Assembly: GCF_001639105.2 (NCBI RefSeq) | Contig: NZ_CP028903.1 | Span: forward strand, 9,999-60,268 | Source: Azospirillum humicireducens | GTDB lineage: Bacteria > Pseudomonadota > Alphaproteobacteria > Azospirillales > Azospirillaceae | Length of the DNA stretch: 50,270 nucleotides | Reading direction: 5' to 3' | Shown here: positions 45,864 through 50,270 of the stretch, piece by piece | Position numbering within the stretch: the stretch's first letter is position 1 | Layout of the letters: the number at the start of each line of letters is the position of its first letter | Translations under genes and position numbers: made by a program | The notes under the pieces: generated by a model | Told to the model about the DNA's origin: nothing | The model's input: only the letters and a program-made list of their open reading frames with translations | Databases searched by the model: none

Positions 45864-48800
45864 GTCCGGAACCAGCCGGCCAGGGCGGACAGCCACGGGT
45901 CGGCCTCCTCCACCCCCTCCCCCGCCGCCATGCGGCGGGCGAGACGGGCAAGCGGCCGGTCGGACGGGACCGCGTTCAACACCGCCTGGATGGTCGCCGC
46001 ACGGGGCAGGCCGATCCCTCGCATGGAGGCGATCCCCCTCGCCGCTTCTTCGAAGTCCGGGCGCGGTTCGTTGGGGCGTTCGGCGGCGGGCGCGGGGCCG
46101 GTCCCGTTGATCGCGTCGAGGACGGCCCGCTTGCGCTCCGCCAGGGGCAGGCTCGCCAAGTCTTCCGGCCACAGCAGCCTGCCGATATGGATGTCCTGAC
46201 GGGCAAAGCCCAACGGGAAGTCCAGCCGCTCCGGCGCCGGATCGACCGGCAGCGCGCCGGCGAAGCGGACCGGAATGATGGGAAGCTCCAGCGTCGCCGC
46301 CAGATCCAGGAACACCCCGGACAGCCGGGACACCGGCGTCCGGCAGGTCAGCGACCGCGTGCCCTCCGCATGCACCATGATCGACAGGCCGTCCCGCCTG
46401 ACCGCCTCGCGTGCCTGTTCCATCAGCCCGAGCATGGCCGCCGGATCATCGCGGTCGAACAGCAGCATCATCTGCGGCAGGCGCAGGTCCGGAGCGCTGC
46501 CGGACAAAGCCAGCAGGCTGCCCAGCCATGTATGGCGATGCTCCGCCTTGGCGACGGTCAGGATCGGCCGGCCGGTCAGTGCGGCGGCCACCAGCGTGAA
46601 GGTCAGCGATTCCACCGCCACCTGATGGTTGCCTAGGAACAGCGCGCCGCGTTCACGGATGCGGGCGAGTTGCTCCGGCTCCGCCACGCGCACCTGACCG
46701 ACGAATTCGCCGGCCAGAGCCGCGAACAGATCCTCGACCGGCCAGTCGGCGGCCCCCAGTCGGGAACGCCAGAAAGTCTTGAGCGGCGCGATGTCGGGAC
46801 CTGCGGACAGCTCCCCGCTCACCACCCAGTCGGAACCGTCGCGCGTGACCGACAGCGGCACCGGGTTGAGCGGGGCGGCGGCGCAACGGGCGACATCGTC
46901 CTCGACCGTCACCACACCCGGATGGACGCCGAACTGCGCCGCCGCATGCTCCTTTGCCGCAATGGCGCGAGCCATATCGGACGGATTGCCGGACACCCCG
47001 TAAATACTCTCCAGCGTTCCCGGCAGCCAGTTGCTCGCCGCCACCTCGCGCGCGCTCAGCCGACTGGCGCCGTTTCTCTCCCGCGACAGGCGCACGCCGG
47101 GCGCCGCCTTGCGGTCGCGCAGGAACGCCTGCCGCGCCAGGGCAGGAGCCTTTCCGAGCGCCCCCTTGGGGAACAGCACGTCGGCAAGCTCCATCTCGGC
47201 CCAGACCCGGCCATCGGCAATCCAGTGCAGCCGCGAGCGGGCACGCCCCTGGGCGTCCAGAGGAAGGGCGCGGACCTCTATGCGGACCATGCCGCTACGC
47301 GGGGTAGGACCGAAGAAACTCAGCCGCTCGATGGCGCTGGGATATGCCAGCATCCCCGCCGCCTTCTCCCCCCACCAGAGTTCGGGGGCATGGCGCGGCG
47401 TGGCATGGAGCCCGCCATCCAGCAGCGCCGGACCGATCGGCCCCGGCACCCGCGCCGCCTTGGCCGCGTCCAGATCGGCCGACGCGCCGCGGGAGCCGAC
47501 CTGCAAGCCGCTCAGGATTTGGAAGGCCGGTCCATGGAACAGCTCCGCCGCGGCATAGGGGCATGGCGAAGGCGTGGCATCCTCCAGCGGCGTGAAGGGC
47601 TGCGGCGGGACCGGCCATGCGTCCGCCCGGATCACCCGGCCGGTCGCCAGGATGCCGCACTCGTCCCGCAGGGTGACGCGCCCATCGGGCTCCACCTCCG
47701 GAACCAGCGTCACCGGCACCGTCGCCCAGCGCTGAACCCTGACATCCTCCAGGGCGACGACGCATGCCCCATGAGCTGCCGCCGCCATGATGTCGGCAAG
47801 ACAGGTGAGCGGAACCGCAGCTGCGGTATGGGTGGGACGATGGTCGCCCAGCCAGGGGGCGCTGTCCAAATCCAGGCGGATTCCGCCGCCATCGCCGGGC
47901 ACCAGCCGCGCCGCCAGCCCGTCCACCTCGTAGATGCGCAGATCGTCGGCCCACAGGCTGCCGCGAGCGACGGCCAGAATGCCGCGTTCGTCGCGCTCGA
48001 TCCGCGTGATCTCGATCTCGGTGGTGACGGTCCGGTTGGTGGGGACGACCTGACCGCGATACTTCCAGCGCAGCGCCACGTCCAGGGCGGCCCCTTCGAA
48101 GCGCGGCGACGGCAGCTCGGCGTCCAGACCGGCCAGGATCATGGCACGCTCCAGCAATTGCAGCAGCGCCTCGACCCCCAGCGAGCCGGGCTGAACCGGA
48201 TCCTGGAAGAAATGGGCCTTGAAGTACCAGGACTCCGGATCGACCGTCTGCCGGCCGCGGATCAGCCCCAAACCACTGGCCCCGCCCTGCGGCCACCAGC
48301 CGGTGACCTCATCCACCATGCGCAGCATGCCGTCCGCCAGCTTGGCACCGCGCGGCTCCACGACGGGCCTGGCGGGAGGGATCCTCCGTGCATCGTCGGC
48401 CGGCAGGGGCGGCAGGCCGTTCTGCTTTGCCAGCGCAGCGGACGCGAAGAAGCCGAAGGAGGTCTCCAGCTCCATCAGCGGCCGGTCGTCGACCCAGGCC
48501 CGGACCTTGAAGGCGATCAGGGTGATGCCGCCGGCGCGGGAGAAGCGGGTCAGCATCGCCTCGGTGCGGATGCGGGCGTCGGCGGGCGTCACCTCGGTCA
48601 GCACGCGGGCGGCGTCGCCGTCCAGGTTGCGGATCGCCAGATCCTCGGTGGACGCCAGCGCGAAGCCCATGTAGGAGGCCAGCCAGCCGCAGGGCTGGAG
48701 CAGCACCTCCATCAGCACGCAGAAAGGCATGACCGGCGCGGCATTGCGCGCGAAGTACCACGCCTCCGGCTCCACCGCGTAATCGACCAGGAGCGTGCCG

Positions 48801-50270
48801 CCGACGGTCGGCTCCCCGGCCGGGCAGTCCACCGACACCACGCTGGTCATGAAATGATAGGGCAGCCCCGGCAGGCGCGGCACCCGCCCGGCGTCGAAAC
48901 GGGCATACATGCTGCCGAAGGCCAAGGACGGCGCCCCCCAGGCGCAGGCCAGAAGCGCCTCGTAATCGCCGCGAACGTCGCCGCGGGTGCCGACGATGCG
49001 CGGCGCCTCCGTCAACGCCGGCAGAGTGTGCCGCCCATGGCCGAGCGGCCAGTCCGGCACCATCCGCACGGCGAAGACGCGGCAGTGGAAGACCTTGAAG
49101 CCGTCGGCGCTGCACAGCAGGGCGGCGCGGACGATGGGCGTCGGCCCGTCCTCGATCTCCTCGACGAAGACCTCATAGACCAGATGATGGGCGCCGTCCG
49201 GGATCACCTGCCCGCGGCAGACGAAGCGGGCGGGCTCGTCCGGCACCGGCTCGAACCGCCAGGAATCGCGCCCGATGGTGAAGCCGCCGGCCGCCATGAA
49301 GGTCGCCACCGCCTGCACCGCCCCCTCTGCCATCAGCGTGCCGGGCATGCAGGGGTCGTTCTTGAAGTGGCCGGCATAGAACCAGGCGTCGGCCGGGACA
49401 TGGCTTTCCGCCCGCAGATACCCCCGGCCCCAGGGGCCGCCCTGCGGTTCGAAGACGCTCACGCTGTCGATCAGGCGCATGCGCCCCTGCGGGATCGCCG
49501 GCGTGCGCTGGTGGCTGCCGGCCAGCTCGAACCCCTCGCCGAAACAGGCGAAGGCCCGGCCGGCAGTCCAGAGGTCGAGCTGCTCGGCGGTGAAGGAGCG
49601 GTGGCGCGACGGGCAGGGCAGCGGGTCCAGGCGGGCGCCATCCTTGGGCCGGTCCTCCTCTGCGCTCCACAGCACGCCGCCGGAGTTGGCGAGTTCGTGG
49701 TCGGTGAAGAAGCCGGCCTGCCCATTGCGGACCGACAGCACCAGCCGGTCGCCGATGCGGCAGTCGTAATGGAAGAAGAACAGCCCGACCTCGCCCATCC
49801 TGGCATGGCCGTCGATGTGGATGTCGTAGCGCAGCGTGTCGCCCACCCGCGGCAGGCCGCCCTCGTGGTAGGTCATCTCGCAGCCGAGCAGGCGGTAGAC
49901 GCGCTCCCCCCGGTTGCGGAAATCGGCACCCAGCCAGGAGATCAGCAGCAGGTCGGCCTGCCCGGATTCGATGGCGAGCCCAACCGGCATGCGGTCGTTG
50001 TGCAGATACCAGCTGTCGGGCGTGACGTCCGTCTCGGTGACGATGGAGCCCAGCCCCATGCCGCCCGGCTCGCCGGTGATGGAGACGACGCGGTCCACCA
50101 GCAGCAACGGCGGCTCCGGCATGCGGACCTGCCGCGCGTAGCCGTCCTGCTGCGCGAACAGCGGGCCGAAGATGTCGGACACCTTGCCGGATGCCAGGAT
50201 TTCCAGCTGGGCACGGTCCCAGAGCGGACGGTCCGGGTGGGACGATCCCCTCTCCCCCCCGGGGAGAGGG
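45857..50270 (-). CDS. PfaC-like lipid synthase subunit, C-terminal part (DH-DH-PSDH-AGPAT)
   Basis: At least 1,470 residues; the frame is open to the right edge. A GTG at 50182 is not a credible start, because PLWDRAQLEILASGKV just before it matches the linker of PfaC proteins. Numbered from that GTG: two FabA-like double-hotdog dehydratases (His272 in AGHFKNDPCMPG with Glu286; His657 in KAHFFQDPVQPG with Glu671); a PKS-type dehydratase (His781 in WLGDHRPTHTAAAVP; Asp922 in PALLDGGLH); and a terminal PlsC-like acyltransferase (GNHQVAVES, with HX4E instead of HX4D, and EGTRS at 1273-1277). Expected ketosynthase and chain-length domains should lie upstream outside the window. Likely makes polyunsaturated or other special fatty acyl chains. 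Confidence 0.9.
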   Translation of the reverse strand, partial: PLPGGERGSSHPDRPLWDRAQLEILASGKVSDIFGPLFAQQDGYARQVRMPEPPLLLVDRVVSITGEPGGMGLGSIVTETDVTPDSWYLHNDRMPVGLAIESGQADLLLISWLGADFRNRGERVYRLLGCEMTYHEGGLPRVGDTLRYDIHIDGHARMGEVGLFFFHYDCRIGDRLVLSVRNGQAGFFTDHELANSGGVLWSAEEDRPKDGARLDPLPCPSRHRSFTAEQLDLWTAGRAFACFGEGFELAGSHQRTPAIPQGRMRLIDSVSVFEPQGGPWGRGYLRAESHVPADAWFYAGHFKNDPCMPGTLMAEGAVQAVATFMAAGGFTIGRDSWRFEPVPDEPARFVCRGQVIPDGAHHLVYEVFVEEIEDGPTPIVRAALLCSADGFKVFHCRVFAVRMVPDWPLGHGRHTLPALTEAPRIVGTRGDVRGDYEALLACAWGAPSLAFGSMYARFDAGRVPRLPGLPYHFMTSVVSVDCPAGEPTVGGTLLVDYAVEPEAWYFARNAAPVMPFCVLMEVLLQPCGWLASYMGFALASTEDLAIRNLDGDAARVLTEVTPADARIRTEAMLTRFSRAGGITLIAFKVRAWVDDRPLMELETSFGFFASAALAKQNGLPPLPADDARRIPPARPVVEPRGAKLADGMLRMVDEVTGWWPQGGASGLGLIRGRQTVDPESWYFKAHFFQDPVQPGSLGVEALLQLLERAMILAGLDAELPSPRFEGAALDVALRWKYRGQVVPTNRTVTTEIEITRIERDERGILAVARGSLWADDLRIYEVDGLAARLVPGDGGGIRLDLDSAPWLGDHRPTHTAAAVPLTCLADIMAAAAHGACVVALEDVRVQRWATVPVTLVPEVEPDGRVTLRDECGILATGRVIRADAWPVPPQPFTPLEDATPSPCPYAAAELFHGPAFQILSGLQVGSRGASADLDAAKAARVPGPIGPALLDGGLHATPRHAPELWWGEKAAGMLAYPSAIERLSFFGPTPRSGMVRIEVRALPLDAQGRARSRLHWIADGRVWAEMELADVLFPKGALGKAPALARQAFLRDRKAAPGVRLSRERNGASRLSAREVAASNWLPGTLESIYGVSGNPSDMARAIAAKEHAAAQFGVHPGVVTVEDDVARCAAAPLNPVPLSVTRDGSDWVVSGELSAGPDIAPLKTFWRSRLGAADWPVEDLFAALAGEFVGQVRVAEPEQLARIRERGALFLGNHQVAVESLTFTLVAAALTGRPILTVAKAEHRHTWLGSLLALSGSAPDLRLPQMMLLFDRDDPAAMLGLMEQAREAVRRDGLSIMVHAEGTRSLTCRTPVSRLSGVFLDLAATLELPIIPVRFAGALPVDPAPERLDFPLGFARQDIHIGRLLWPEDLASLPLAERKRAVLDAINGTGPAPAAERPNEPRPDFEEAARGIASMRGIGLPRAATIQAVLNAVPSDRPLARLARRMAAGEGVEEADPWLSALAGWFRTQ
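50248..50270. repeat. 10-base palindrome in the synthase linker
   Basis: CCCTCTCCCC (50248-50257), CCC, GGGGAGAGGG (50261-50270): a perfect inverted repeat at the window edge, of the type common between genes. Here it lies in frame in the linker before the first dehydratase, encoding PLPGGERGSS. Confidence 0.85.

Overview
The window is GC-rich, gene-dense DNA from an alphaproteobacterium. The content best fits the Rhodospirillales, most likely an Azospirillum-type chromosome. That placement is an inference from three things: the core cluster dgt-argS-SPOR-nagZ-M50 protease-scpA-scpB-tatA-tatB-tatC-alaS, an aa3/caa3-type oxidase locus, and the codon and base composition. No marker gene in the window names a species.

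Layout. 1-11.5 kb: the end of a chemoreceptor, a small cupin, then a long minus-strand housekeeping series (argS, SPOR protein, nagZ, M50 protease, scpA, scpB, tatA, tatB, tatC, alaS) with several start/stop overlaps. 11.4-14.7 kb: dgt, with divergent erpA, xthA and an unknown coiled protein. 14.8-18.1 kb: a tRNA-Ser(UGA) followed by five poorly known genes (two lipoproteins and three plus-strand hypotheticals, one with a possible Cys/His catalytic dyad). 18.4-24.7 kb: pepN, a c-type cytochrome, a CoxG-like protein, a lipoprotein, folK with a degenerate folB-like neighbour, and a 52-residue gene. 24.9-31.1 kb: an RND efflux operon with a single-domain response regulator at its end and a palindromic operator at its head, a barrel-less amidohydrolase remnant and a glycosyltransferase. 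31.5-34.8 kb: a ClpP paralogue with an altered triad, an OpgC-like acyltransferase and a decayed second RND gene. 35-43.4 kb: a cytochrome oxidase locus (ctaG and a triheme cytochrome on plus; coxB with a fused cytochrome c domain, a subunit I/III fusion and a small membrane protein on minus) followed by a TIGR02587/TIGR02588 pair. 43.5-50.27 kb: a LysR regulator, a cNMP-binding/CPBP membrane protein, and the C-terminal 1,470 or so residues of a giant PfaC-like secondary-lipid synthase that runs off the right edge.

Working together. The Tat translocase, the SPOR/NagZ envelope genes and ScpAB form a growth and envelope block. The oxidase locus carries its own assembly factor and electron-donor cytochromes. 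The right end probably belongs to a polyunsaturated or other unusual fatty acid/secondary lipid cluster, with tandem FabA-like dehydratases, a PKS-type dehydratase and a terminal acyltransferase; its ketosynthase portion lies outside the window.
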